Shown: positions 34,977-46,549 of the stretch, piece by piece | How positions within the stretch are numbered: the stretch's first letter is position 1 | Layout of the letters: each line of letters opens with the position of its first letter | NCBI RefSeq assembly: GCF_021155775.2 | Contig: NC_060233.1 | Coordinates: 36,301,077 to 36,365,076, forward strand | Reading direction: 5' to 3' | Source: Neodiprion pinetum | Taxonomy: Eukaryota > Arthropoda > Insecta > Hymenoptera > Diprionidae | Length of the DNA stretch: 64,000 nt | Translations under genes and position numbers: made by a program | Notes under the pieces: model-generated | The model's database searches: none | What the model was told of the DNA's origin: nothing | The model's input: the letters and a program-made list of their open reading frames with translations, nothing else

Positions 34977-37900
34977 CTAAATTTGTTACCAATTTCGAAG
35001 AAAGGTGCGGTAAACCAAAGCTAAGATGATAGCCATTGGAAGATAAAAACCGTGACAAAATGAATCAAGTTCCATATGAACCTGATGAATCAATCTTGTG
35101 CATTCTGTTCGTTACAGACAACATCGAAAATGGACGCAACCAAACCTGATGGTGGGACGAAATTATTGTAACTCAGCGGCTGGAGTTTCGTACCGGATCG
35201 AGTGACAATGTCAAACGGTATCGGATGGTCATGGTCAGGTATCTTAATTATACTTGGGGTAATAATTAGGCGAGTTGTATCTTGAAAGTCAGAGATCAGG
35301 AACAACGGTCGGTCGCCTTATAGTGGGTATAAATGGTACCCACGGAATTGAGGGGCTCTACTCCAGAAATGTCTTAATTATCGAATTACCATGGAAACGG
35401 TCTTCGAGTCGTCGTTCCGTCGCGCAAGCTTCCACATCCAAGCGCTGCGTGCACGCTGAGTATGGTAGGTACAAAAAAAAGTTGAGACTAACCAACGGAG
35501 GATCAACAGGCAGAAAATAGAACAGGAATTTCCAAAGGATAACGTGTACTCCTGCCTCAATGGTAAATGGAGTGATTTAGTTGATTAAAAGAGAGATTTT
35601 ACGGGAACCTGCACTGTGTCAGCTGTTCCTCGTGATCGGGGACACCGGAAAACTCTTCGTATTCTATTTCATATCGTGTTGCCCTTGCTACCGTATACAC
35701 CGTGGTCATCGGATAGCTCGAAAGTGCAGAAATCTCGCCTCGACCGCGATCCCCGTTTCGTCCGCGTCTTTTTTTCCTCCCAGTCTGGGATCAAATTTGA
35801 CGCTTCTTATAACGCATGACCGACGATTACAAGCCGAAACGTCCATCTTCTCTCGTTCCATTCCCTGTTCTTTTTGTACCGACTATCTCTCGGCTTTCCG
35901 CCCTCCCCTCGTCTCGGCCTAGCTCCTTCACCGAACCGCGGCAATAAGCCGGGGATCTTGCCACTAGTTGCCAACCTTTTTTCGTTATCCATCGAGAATC
36001 AGGAGCACCCGGGCGGCGGCGATGGGCGCTGACCCCCGTCCATCCGCCCGCCTCACCCCGAGGATAAACTTCATCGGTCGACCAAAAGAAATAAGATACG
36101 TGAAGGCAGGAGGAGGAGAGAAGGAAAAAAATCGACCGTGGGGAGGAAAAAAGGATGAAAACAAACTCTCAACTACCGAGCAGCTACCGCGGCGCGATAG
36201 TGGGCCAACATGAGGCCCAATTAAGGGGCCCGAGGGGCCCAAGTCCCCCGGGGACCAGTCGAGCCTCTATCCCCTATCTATCCGCACGGGGAACCACCGG
36301 CGTCCTGCTCAACGTCGCGTCGTCACCGGCGTCGTTACGTCCCGCAGCCATTACTCGAGCAGCTTTGGAGGAAGAGCAGAGAGCTGCGGCAGGACGAAAC
36401 TGTCATTGAGACAGACTGCCTCGCTTAGGAGTCACCGATCGTTAAAATGCCGGGGAGATACACGCCAGCGAACGAGATCTCGTAAAAGCAAGTAGCTTAA
36501 TCTGGCGCGGTTCGGCTAAATATGCTATTAGCTCGGCGGGTCCTCAAACGAACTTCGTCTCGGATATTTTAAGGCTCGGACTTTCAATTGGGACTCGGAT
36601 CGAATCCGATTTTTCGCCCCGCCTCATCCGTAACGACGATTTAACCCGACCAATTGGACTCTGGCTATCTCTCAGGGCTCATCTAACGCGTCGAGAATTT
36701 ATAACAGCGCCAACCACTCGCTTATCCCGAATTACACGCCGCTGTTCCGCGACTCGGCGCGCGTAATTCGCGACATTGTGTACGAAAAAAGCCCCGTTTC
36801 CCGTGTCCCGGGAGCTATTAGAGGGTAATGAGCCGCGCCATCGGTTCGTATCTACACCCACGGAGTACAGTAGTGTTTCCTTCTTATCTCAAGGGGGATC
36901 CCTGCCTCGGGCCACTCCTTCACTCAACCAGGACTCGCAGCTCTCGAGGCAACTCTGGGACCTACATGGACCCAGCAGCCGTTGGACGCACCGGGCCAAC
37001 AAATTAAAGGACTACGGCTCGCTGTTTGGCCTCTGGGTTGGCCTGACATGACGGATTTAAATTTAAATAAGGCAGATGTCGTGTTCCAGGCAACCTCCCG
37101 CGGGTGCGACTGACTTCCTTCCACACGTCGTTTCGTCGTGGCGACGTTAGAGTCGGCGATACTTGTGAAAATCGGATTCGAACGGTCACCTGACGCTCCG
37201 GCAAGGTGCGCACTCGCCCTTCGAGAAACCGTCAGGATTTCAAGCACGATCGTTCGGAGACTGCAACGAGACACGTGCAAAAAGGCACAGGTGTCCGAGT
37301 CAACGTCATCCTTCGAACAAGACGCGAACCGAGCTGGATATAGCAGTATCTGCCAGTTTTTTGACCGACTGTCGATGCCAAATCGGTATATGCATGAATT
37401 TCCAACTTCTTACCTTCGCCCCGAATGCTCTATATGTATAAGATTGACGAGGACTCCGCCGTCCCTTTCTTCACAGGCGACATATCCTCTTGCGCAAAAT
37501 ACCTAATTCGTTTCCCCTTCTAGCCGTTCGATCAGGATAAAAAAAAGTTTACTACAACTGCCTGCAGTTGGTACTTTGAAAAAAAAATTTCAAAAAGGGG
37601 ATAGAATCGAACTAGGGGTACCTTTCGAGAAAAAATCGTATTATGAAGGTTTTTCTCAAGGACTGGCGTTTTATTTTATGACACAAGTTTATTACAATCC
37701 CTTCAAAGAAATCGTTTCAAATTTGGCATCTGCGACGGTCGTCGTCCTTCCCAAGTCATTTATGAATTTCAACAGGACCATTTTAGATCACTGCAACATT
37801 CTGAAAAGAAACATTCGATTTATCAGGGCTGTGGCATCACGTGTTTGCAGAATTCATTTTTGCGTGTATTAAAATAATGTAAAACTAAGAACCAAAAACG

Positions 37901-38555
37901 TAGTTGAACCATCTTAAACGGAATAAGAATAATGGTTTTCGTTGAGCATGTCAACCGTTTCTTTTCGAAATATTCGTACCAAAATACTTTTGAAACAAGT
38001 CATAGTTCTCAAGAACATTTCACCTACTAAAAGTAATCAATAGTTCTTGAAATTTCTCAATATTCTGTTATTTGGGAGACCGGAAAGAGAACGAAAAAAA
38101 CGAAGACCTGAAGTAAAAAAAAAGGCAAGGTTTTGAACCCGCAGGCGATTGTCGATATGCTTGCTGCAGCGGTTTGAGTGGCGTGAAAAAAATTAGTTTC
38201 CCTATCTGATTGTTGGTTGCTAGACAATCTGAATTGCCTCTAACGTCTCGCCCTCGACAATAGCGGTTGTTAATTCAAATTCCGTTGGCCTGAACGTAGT
38301 CAACAGATATCGTCGAGGCGTGGCTTGAAATTACTTTCAAGTGATCAAGACTTGCTACTTTTAACTCCGTCCACCTCCTACTCGGTCTTCAAAACGGTTA
38401 GTAAATGGATACGGTAAATTGTATCCAACACCATCGAACCGGGATAAGGAGCAGTGGTTGTTTGGCTCCATCTCTCTTTCTCTGTGGCAAATACGCATCT
38501 AAATTCGAACGAAACTCGAGGCGAGGTCGGTGGATAAAGTTTCGTTGACACTCCG
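34977..38555. other. CpG-rich non-coding sequence, AT-rich after 37.5 kb
   Basis: 35990-36420 is very GC-rich with repeated ggggccc and ccccgg words. 36420-36800 mixes AT-rich cores (taaatatgctattagc) with CpG-rich DNA, as regulatory sequence often does. 37870-38120 is AT-rich. No supported gene. Confidence 0.5.
37576..37872 (+). CDS. 98-codon ORF, hypothetical
   Basis: Begins at a TTG in the ORF as listed; the first ATG in frame is internal. The product has a Lys-rich start and a hydrophobic middle (GLAFYFMTQVYYNPF). No family recognised, no splice context; probably chance in an AT-rich stretch. Confidence 0.07.
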   Translation: MKKKFQKGDRIELGVPFEKKSYYEGFSQGLAFYFMTQVYYNPFKEIVSNLASATVVVLPKSFMNFNRTILDHCNILKRNIRFIRAVASRVCRIHFCVY

Positions 38556-40173
38556 GTCAATTATCGGTCTTTCGTTTCACGTGAAGTAAAACGTTTGGCG
38601 GTCCTCGGGGGATCGTAAGGACCTTGGAAGCACCTCCACTCTCCTTCAGTGGCCGGGTAGCACCGTATCGTAAAGATCCCGAGAAGTGGAGCGCACGACG
38701 ACGTTCTCGACACCTCCAGTTCTCATTAACACCGAAAGTGTTAATTATGTTCCGGTGGGACTGCCTAATTGCCGACGATCCTGCGTGAGCCTCCTGCAAG
38801 CCGCGGGAAGCGCCCGACTGGATCTGCGGCAACCAGCCAGAATCCTCGATCTCTACCGAACCGCGTGGTTTTAAATGAGAGCGTTGTACGCATACCAAGT
38901 AGATCGACGGAGCCAAAGCCAAAGCCAAAGTCTAACCCAGATGCAGGAGACAGTTGCCCGCCTTCCATCAAGATCGAACGAAACCAGCTTCTTTTTTCCC
39001 CCCTTTCTTTCACGTCTATTTACGTCGATAGGATTCCTTCACTCTTCGAGCTTGCCAGCGTGCACGCTCCTCTGGCCCAGGATTAAGGAGACCAGAATGG
39101 ATTAACTGTCGAAAATAGGGGGAACAAACAGAGATCAGCGGTGCGAACGGAGAGCGAAGCTCTCTATAAATTGTCATAACTTATCCATCATCGGCATAGT
39201 AATTCGTGACAGCTGTACAGAAGATTAGAAATTCTCATATTCACTTCAAAATATTCACCAAAATCCGCTTTCTTACTCGCTGATCGAGAGTAGTAACTCA
39301 TAGCACTGATCCCATCAACCCGTCGGGCGATCCCGTAGCTCAAAAATGTTCACGTACTACTTTGTGCGGCAGTAATCGAGGACGGATGAGATTGTGAATT
39401 GAAATTCGGGAAGGATCTGCCGCATCTGGGCACGTCCGGCGGTCGCCTGCGAGTGAAATCTTTAATTCATAGGTGTGCGTGATGCGTTGGATGCGCGTGT
39501 GCGTGCCTGAAGGTAGAAACAGCGAATGTGTTGCGAATTCGCGTGGCGTACGTCAAATCATCGATAACAATCGCAACAAAAGAATACCCCGTCGAGAATT
39601 TAACGACCAGTTGCGCTGAATGTTTTGCGGTTTTTTGCACGCTTGTAATTTGTACTCGTGGATATACGCAAAAAGCACGTGCATGGTTCGGACCTTGATC
39701 AATTCATTCCTGCCCCTGCATCGGTCTCAAGTGCGAGGCGTTCTCAGTTTGCCGACAATGGGGTACCAATTTGATGCTCTAAAGTTCCATTTGCGCGAGC
39801 CACGCATTCGTACCTGCGCTCAAGTGCAACACTGCAGTACGTTTTGAGCGAATGAATAAACGGTCGTAACAGTTCACACCGCGAGCTCAAATTATCATCA
39901 TTATGCCCGCGTAAATATAAGCCTTGGTAAATTCATACGACGATAAAAATAGCGATAAACTTTCCCGCTTGATTCACCTCCGCGTTGCATGTCATAATTC
40001 TCTTTACCCTTCGGGTTGAAAGACGGCTTTCAAACTGGACTACGCAATATTATTGTAACGCAGGAGCACGTGATCGATCCTCTATAAAGAAAAAAGAGAA
40101 TTAAAAAAAATAACAGAATAGATGCCAAAGAGGTTAGATGCACCCGTAAGTATCTTTACCCGTTTTTATTAGA
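38556..40173. other. Unique non-coding sequence
   Basis: Frames of up to 123 codons (38557-38928 minus) overlap plus frames and show no motif. A short (agccaa)3 repeat lies at 38911-38931. Confidence 0.5.
38911..38931. repeat. (AGCCAA)3 hexamer repeat
   Basis: Three and a half tandem hexamers, encoding Lys-Pro or Gln-Ser in overlapping frames. Confidence 0.8.
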
Positions 40174-40206
40174 CTGCCGCTGCTGCTGTTGCTGCTGTTG
40201 CTGCTC
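40174..40206. repeat. (CTG)n triplet repeat
   Basis: About eleven CTG/TTG/CCG triplets; on the minus strand (CAG/CAA)n. A short minus frame (40169-40399) ends in poly-Ala through it, but there is no other coding evidence. Confidence 0.85.
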
Positions 40207-43200
40207 GCTTCCCTCGGTCGGGTTGGCTGGTAATACGAGCGACCGTCGTAAACTTTGCATAACTGCTTCTAAACGCTTCAACTTTTACGACAATCGGAGA
40301 AGACAGCACCTGCACCGAATCCAGCTCTGTGAAACGGGGAACGGGGAGCGAGTTCAGCGATCGGTTGGAGCTGAGCTTCGGCTTGAAAACCACCGACACC
40401 TCCGAGATCGCCCCCTTTGCTTACAGACTGCAGGCCCGGTTTCCGGGGATTTCGATTACGGTTTCGATTTGGATGCGCGCCCGGGCCCATGGCTTTGAAA
40501 AAGTCACGACGTGCAGCGTACGCGTTATATGACGTCGTAAATTTTACAGTAGTTCAAGTTCGAGGATAAAACGATAGAGCCCCAAACATCTCCTTCGGGC
40601 GAGCGGAACGGATGCAGGCGTTGAGAGCAAAGAACTTGTCAGCATTATCGCCTCTTTCGATCTGATTCGAAATATTCCGGCTGACAGAACGACCACTTTA
40701 CCTACCCGTAATACAGAATGCAATAAAAACCACAAGTGAGGACTGGCGACAAAAGTGTCTACTAATTTTAACTTGTCATCTGCTCTGCGCTCATGTTCAA
40801 TATACTTGTACTTTCACTTTCACGCAGATGAAAGACTTGTAACATCGTAATTTGCAGTGAAGATGCAGATGCACCGAGACTTTTTCCTTACTTGTACGAA
40901 CCGATAAAAGGATCCTCGGACTTCTGTCGAGCCTCCAATAAACACGAGGAAGTCGAAGGAATGTGTTTATGTGCCTGCGCAGAATGGCCCGCGTGGCTAG
41001 ATTAATTAATTGGTTCTCAGAGCGGCCACTTCTTCTCGCGTAGATATGTAATAATACTTTATAGTGATAACGGTGTGACGAAGGATGCTTGATTACCCTA
41101 TCTCCGAGATTTATTGTCTTCAATTAATTCCACCATAGGCTCGTGATCTCCGAATACTCTGAACGGCACAGAAGCTTCTTTATTCTTCGGTATTTTTTAT
41201 CCGTAGCTATATATTTCAGACCCGAACGATAGAACAACCCCCAATCGGTGTGATCAACTTTTTAAGCTACCGCATAGGTATCCCCGATCCGTTATCGTTA
41301 ACCGGAATGAAATATGAATTCGAGACGCTTTAAAATCCCATTAAACTCGTATGACGAACGTTCATTTTGTGAAAAAATTCCGTCCTGACACCTAGAATTT
41401 TTGATGGAATAATCGTTATGACAATGCCCGCTCCGTCGAACCGTCTGACTAATTAGTGAAAACTGTCTGCAGTTAATCACACGTAGTAACATAAGTCATG
41501 GTCGTACCGGGTTTCGAGTACCGTAGAAGGCATAAATAAAGAGACCACGACGTCCAGCTGGCTACCGCGTTTCCGTGCAGCTATGTATAATATTGTATAA
41601 ACTGCCGTAGCTTGAGAAAGAAAATAAGAAGAAAATCAGATAATTACACGAATTCCAGCGTGATGTCTATCGCGCCTAAACTCCGTAGAAAATATAGACA
41701 TTCATAACTGGCTGATATAACCCCGCCGATGCAAGGCCGCGTAGCTGTATGTAGGTAGACAATTAAAGGGAACCATTCTCTTTGGGGCAGGGATCATTCG
41801 GGGGACCATTACGAATACAGTCCTCGTTTACGGACGATCCTGGGTACCCGGCGTCACGGGGGTATTTTAATTCAGCCCAAATGTCTTCATTTTAGATAAG
41901 CGCTTTTCACGGAACCCCTTTAGGGGCCCTTTGAGAGCGGTCCGGTGCTCGATTCCCATTACCGGGTATCGCTGAATCTGTCATTGTAATTCTCGTTGCC
42001 GTGAAGGGGCGGCAGCTGAACTTTTTAAATCCTTATTCGGATCTTTGCGTGAGGTAAGAATCCTGTCTACGTATACATCTTGAGGTTATCCGAGATAGAC
42101 CCGAGCTGGCTTCGTTATAAAATGCGTTAATCTTCTAATTAAAAGACGTCGTAGCGGGTATCGCGGATGTCAAGATGGCAGATACCCCCGAGCTCCGGGG
42201 TGCGGTTTATGTACACTTGCCAAGCGGGGAATCTGCAGCCATCGATCGATGAGAGATCGATTCTCATCTACGCTTAATCACCGGGAGGTGACCACCGAGT
42301 TTTAATTAATCATCAGCCGCAAGACGTCGTGAAAATTTTCACCCAATCCCCGGGGAATTTCATTGATAATAACGCGTTCCCCTCGTTCACCGCAACGAAC
42401 GAACCTCCGTAATACTGCGTAATTTGCTTTTATACCTGAACGACGCCTCGCCCGTTACGTGACTTGAGCACGCGACGCCTGCGGATCGGCGTCATTACGC
42501 TCAGGGTACGAGAATAAAAAATAAATAATTCAAACCTCCTCCAGCCCCTTTTTGTGCCGGAAACTACAGACTCCCGAGCCGCATCAGGTGGTTCGGCCGT
42601 ATTCCTAAATTCGAGCCACGCGACCCAAGGACCAAAATGACGCCCTGACCGCGGGGGAAATTATTTTGTCTGTAATTTGGCCGCGGAATCAGTTTCGTGA
42701 TCATCGGGTTAAACACGCACGTTTCGGACACCTCGGCAACTATACATGTACAGATATGTGTACAATTTTGTGTTGCACGTTTCATAACAAGCTAAACTCG
42801 TGGCTTTCTGTACGATCGCTCCGTCGTTTTTGCCCTCAATCGATCGTCGGATCTCCGATCGCCAACAGCTGCCAATCAATTCGACGCTATCGATTCATCT
42901 CTCCAGATCGCAATACCGCAAAATGCCATGCCGTGCCGCATCATCCGGCACTCCGCCATATAAGCTTGGAGTAGTGGGTACATTGCTGCTGAACGAAGAT
43001 TTTCCCATGCCGATTAACGGTGATATATTATACATTGGCCGATGCACGGGGGCTGTGATTTATCGATCGTATTCGCGGGCCGATTATTAAAGTAATATCA
43101 CCAGCACACGTCGCGGATAAACGCAACCGTGATCGGCCCAATTACTCCCCGTGACAACTGCGCGGAAGCCGAAGCCTCGACACTCGTGCGAAAGCCCCGG

Positions 43201-43816
43201 AGCACCTCGTCTCGATGTTGGTATTCCATTGATTATGCAAATCGCCAAATTAATAACGAACGATGAAGTGCGATCGGTACGCGAATACGGAATTTCGAAT
43301 CGAAACTCGGCACTGCGCGCGAAGGGAAAAACACTGTTTTCGCACTTCGCTTCACTTATGCAGCAACGTCGAGACCGGTGAGCAGCTGGTGAAAATTAAA
43401 TGAGCTTGAACGAAAAGAAAAAAACCAAGGAAAAGACCACATCTGAAGGATCCGTCGCGTTTCTCTCGCGCACCTTCTTCACCGTTTATACTCGCTTTCT
43501 ACCGATAATCTTTCGCAGATTTTCATACCGTCCAAGAGTTGTAAATCATTCGCGGTGTACGTGCAATCGCAAAGTTATGCTGCTCCTGGGTACCAGGATG
43601 CCGGTTGCCTCGGTACACTTGCAATTAGACCTTTTGGTGCACAACTGCGGAACACTGTACGCAGACTCTGAACAGCTGGCAAACTCCGAATCACCAGCAT
43701 GACGCAGCCCTGTACTTACACCGGCTTGTGCAGTTTATGCTCCTCATTTCCATTCTGCGTTACACGTTCTATCCGCAGCTCGTCATTCGGCACGGTATTG
43801 TAACAACCGTGCTTGG
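40207..43816. other. Non-coding sequence, mixed composition
   Basis: 41000-41700 is AT-rich. 41750-42500 is a long ORF-poor block with alternating CpG-rich and TAATTA-type words, the kind of texture seen in conserved insect regulatory DNA. No gene recognised. Confidence 0.5.
42130..42360. promoter_or_regulatory. Candidate regulatory block sharing a 14-mer with 18.38 kb
   Basis: Contains gttttaattaatca (42299-42312), identical to the 14-mer at 18382-18395. It also contains catcgatcgatgag followed by a 7-bp-arm hairpin (gatgaga / tctcatc, near 42250-42272) and cttctaattaaaag near 42130. No ORF of note crosses it. Regulatory role is inferred from texture only. Confidence 0.2.
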
Positions 43817-44042
43817 ATGTTTAACGACGCGTGGAGGTTGCTCAATCGAAAGATGAAAATGGAACGGAGAAATTGCGAAAACGAGAGAGCTGGTCCTGGG
43901 AAATCAACTGTATTCAGAGGACAGTGGGACGGTTCCAGGGTAATAAATTTTACGTCATTAGAGGATCGTTTGGGCTGCAACCCCGTCGGTGAGACGCGAT
44001 GCGATCATTTCGGGGTGCTAAGGCTGTGTGATTTGCACATTT
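43817..44042 (+). CDS. Candidate first coding exon ending at GTAAGT
   Basis: ATG opens 75 codons plus one base, then meets a perfect GTAAGT (GT at 44043-44044). The frame would otherwise run on to 44134. Product begins MFNDAWRLLNRKMKMERRN, strongly basic, then Cys/Asp-containing; no known domain. The start context is poor (T at -3), and the opposite strand is also open (43783-43980). Confidence 0.12.
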
Positions 44043-45553
44043 GTAAGTCCCACTATGGGATAGTGTTAAAATTACAGGGGGGCCATATCCGAGTCGCTCT
44101 TGATCTTACATCGCGAAAAGATTGCAGGTGCTAAAATGTAGTCTGGGGTATTCTGAGGTGAGATGTGCCCGCGGAGCGATCTTGGAGGGAACGAAATCGC
44201 AAAATTACGCGTCATTAGCTGCTGCCTAGATGCCACTTACCGCCTGATTGTTCCAAATCTCGGACTAGTCAGTGTTTTACGAATCCCAACTTGTTATCAG
44301 ACTTTCTCTCGGAATTTCGATCGGCGAGTCGATCCCGCGTTCGCCGTCAAACTTATCGATCGGCTCAGCTGCTCTGACGAAACGTTCTCGCGGCTTCTAC
44401 AGGGATTCTCGAAGGTCATTTTCTAACCCTCCAACGCGTCAAAAATTCACGGAGAAAAATGATTTTCCATTTCGTAAAAGATCGCCTCGCGCATTTTTCG
44501 CATCGCTGTCCATCGGCTAATGATCCCATTCATTCCGAGAGACTTTTAGGCTGAAGTAAAATAACAGATCCCATTCAACACTCTTTCAAAATCCTCGGTC
44601 CCGGCAGGTTCCATTGTCCTTAAGCACACTTCCACCGCGTCCTCTTTGTCCCTGGACCAACGCGGGAAGAAGAGAAATGAGAAAACCTCCCGAAGTCTCT
44701 CTCTTCTCTCTCTCTCTCTCTCTCTCTTTCATTCTTCCATTCTCTTTCGCAATTTGCACGGATCCCCTAATCTGCACAGTCGTGATTTCTCCGAAAGTTG
44801 CTTCGCGCCTAATTCTGACTCAAAGACTTAAACAAATCACCTCGTCGATTGCCTACAGTTTACAGACTAGGTGCGCATAAAATGAAAGTTTCGGCATATT
44901 TTCGTGGCTGGAGCGAGATTGGTAAAATGAGATATTCTTCACCGTATAAATAGTGTAAACAGCCGTTCATTAACACCGATTAACGTGCCTCGCGCCTTTC
45001 CAGACGTTTGTTGGCATCGCCTGGCCTGCAGCTCTTGGGTCACAGTGATACAGTGCTGGATAGTTCAGTGGCATTCGGCCCTCGACACACCTGCATCGGT
45101 TCGAACTTTCGACTTGGTCAAGGATTTACCGATCCCACCGCGTCAAGATACCGAGATACGTGTTACACCGGAGCTAAGCGCTCCTCCGAATGCGTACACC
45201 AACCGGTCAATCTTGATGACCCCATCGGTTACCATCGGAGCTCTTTAATTAACCAAATTTTACGATTTAACGTTGATGGTTTTACGATTAGACGCGGCTG
45301 TTAATCAACCGCGACCGATAGATACCCCGATGCACGCCTCACAGGTCTCAATTTACCGCCTCCCGATCGAATTCCGTAGATGCGGGGAAAAAAATCACGG
45401 CCCAATCGGTGGGACCGACGTGTTGTGGATACCTAAAAAATATTCGGACAGCTGTTTTGAACAATTTAACAAGCTGTGTTTATGACCGAGACTCCGAGGA
45501 GCGCGGAGCGGCCGTTTCGGAGCATTTATTACACGCGTCGCGGGAGCCGCGCG
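44043..45553. other. CpG-rich non-coding sequence
   Basis: Contains the (CT)n repeat at 44696-44730 and a TATAAATAG at 44945-44953. A frame downstream (44985-45248) begins at GTG and its first ATG is near the 3' end, so the TATA/ORF pairing is not accepted as a gene. 45190-45330 holds a tttaattaacc homeodomain-type core. Confidence 0.5.
44696..44730. repeat. (CT)n microsatellite
   Basis: Almost pure CT run of about 35 bases, the longest in the window besides 57782-57826. Confidence 0.9.
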
Positions 45554-46003
45554 TTATTTTCGCACCTTGCTCGCTAACCTCGCTTGCGGTGTGATATTTC
45601 GGCAACGAGGCCGGCGCTTGCCGGGTCCGCCCGTCCAATAAGTCGATAATAACAGTAATGGCAGCGATAAGCGTCCGCTAAACGGTCTAAACGAGGTGTA
45701 ATTGTACTCCTTTTGAACGTCCTTCGGTCGCGGTGCGCAAGTCACGCCAGGCGAAGATTGAGCTGCAGCAAGGGGGGAGAAGGCGAGAGGGAAAAAATTA
45801 AGTGATAAAAGTAAAAAGGATGATGCGAGCCAAAGCGGGAGAGAACCCGATGCATGCACGGCGAAATTCAAATTTATTTCAGTCTCCCGTCGCCTGAATA
45901 TTGATCTCCTCGTAAATTTGCCGCCCGGTTGCTGCCCGGAGAAACGAATTTCGAGAATCCAATCTCCTAACCGACCTCCCTGATAGTTTATAACTGCTTT
46001 CAA
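45554..46003 (-). CDS. 149-codon ORF, hypothetical
   Basis: A hydrophobic middle (LPLWLASSFLLLSLNFFPLAF) is flanked by Pro/Arg-rich sequence. No family recognised, no splice or promoter support; length within chance expectation. Confidence 0.07.
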   Translation of the reverse strand: MKAVINYQGGRLGDWILEIRFSGQQPGGKFTRRSIFRRRETEINLNFAVHASGSLPLWLASSFLLLSLNFFPLAFSPLAAAQSSPGVTCAPRPKDVQKEYNYTSFRPFSGRLSLPLLLLSTYWTGGPGKRRPRCRNITPQARLASKVRK

Positions 46004-46270
46004 TTTTCCCTCCGATAGCCAAACTCGTCTGGTTGACGAAAATTACCGGTGTAGGAATTATTCCAAATTCTGCAGTAATCGTTGCACATCTGTACTATTA
46101 TATTATTTGACTTCTCTACAGAATCACAAGATACGAGGTCCAGAATTGGGAAGTAAAAACGAATCAAGACTACGGAAAATGTGTCATCGTCTCGAAAATT
46201 AAGACGAAACAGTTTTTGCCAAAATTCTAGAAGCCCAGATCGCTGGATCTAGGCAAATTAGGAGCTCGGT
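46004..46270. other. AT-rich flank of the TTAA element
   Basis: Nothing recognised. Confidence 0.5.
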
Positions 46271-46549
46271 TTAACTTTCGGAGTAAACACCTAATTTTGG
46301 GTCTGTGGGACCCTGTGCTTTTCCACGGTCTACCATTTCAGAACAACTCATCCCATCAACTTGAAATTTTTCTTATACATTCCTCAAATATTATAGAATC
46401 AATCCCCGTAGTTCAAACGCCTCTTTAAAAATATTAAATCATTTAAATTTTTCACATTTCGGGTGAAAATTTGAAAGAATTCGTTTCAAATAGTGGTAAA
46501 ATCAAAACTTGAGAACAGGGTCTGAGAGACTGTGTCGTCCGAGGGTTAA
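46271..46549. mobile_element. TTAA-flanked piggyBac-like MITE, about 279 bp
   Basis: The element starts TTAACTTTCGGA (46271) and ends with the reverse complement of TTAACCCTCGGAC (TTAA at 46546-46549). A second inverted match lies inside both ends: gggaccctgtgct on the left and the complement of cagaccctgttct on the right. The interior is AT-rich and non-coding. TTAA at both borders together with short inverted repeats is the signature of piggyBac-type elements. Ends are diverged, so it is probably old and immobile. Confidence 0.6.

Noticed and set aside
37168..37190. gattcgaac, resembling a minus-strand tRNA B box
   Set aside because: No A box, acceptor stem or cloverleaf could be built around it.
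44945..45248. TATAAATAG followed by an 87-codon frame
   Set aside because: The frame begins at GTG and its first ATG is near its 3' end, so the TATA/ORF pairing is not meaningful.
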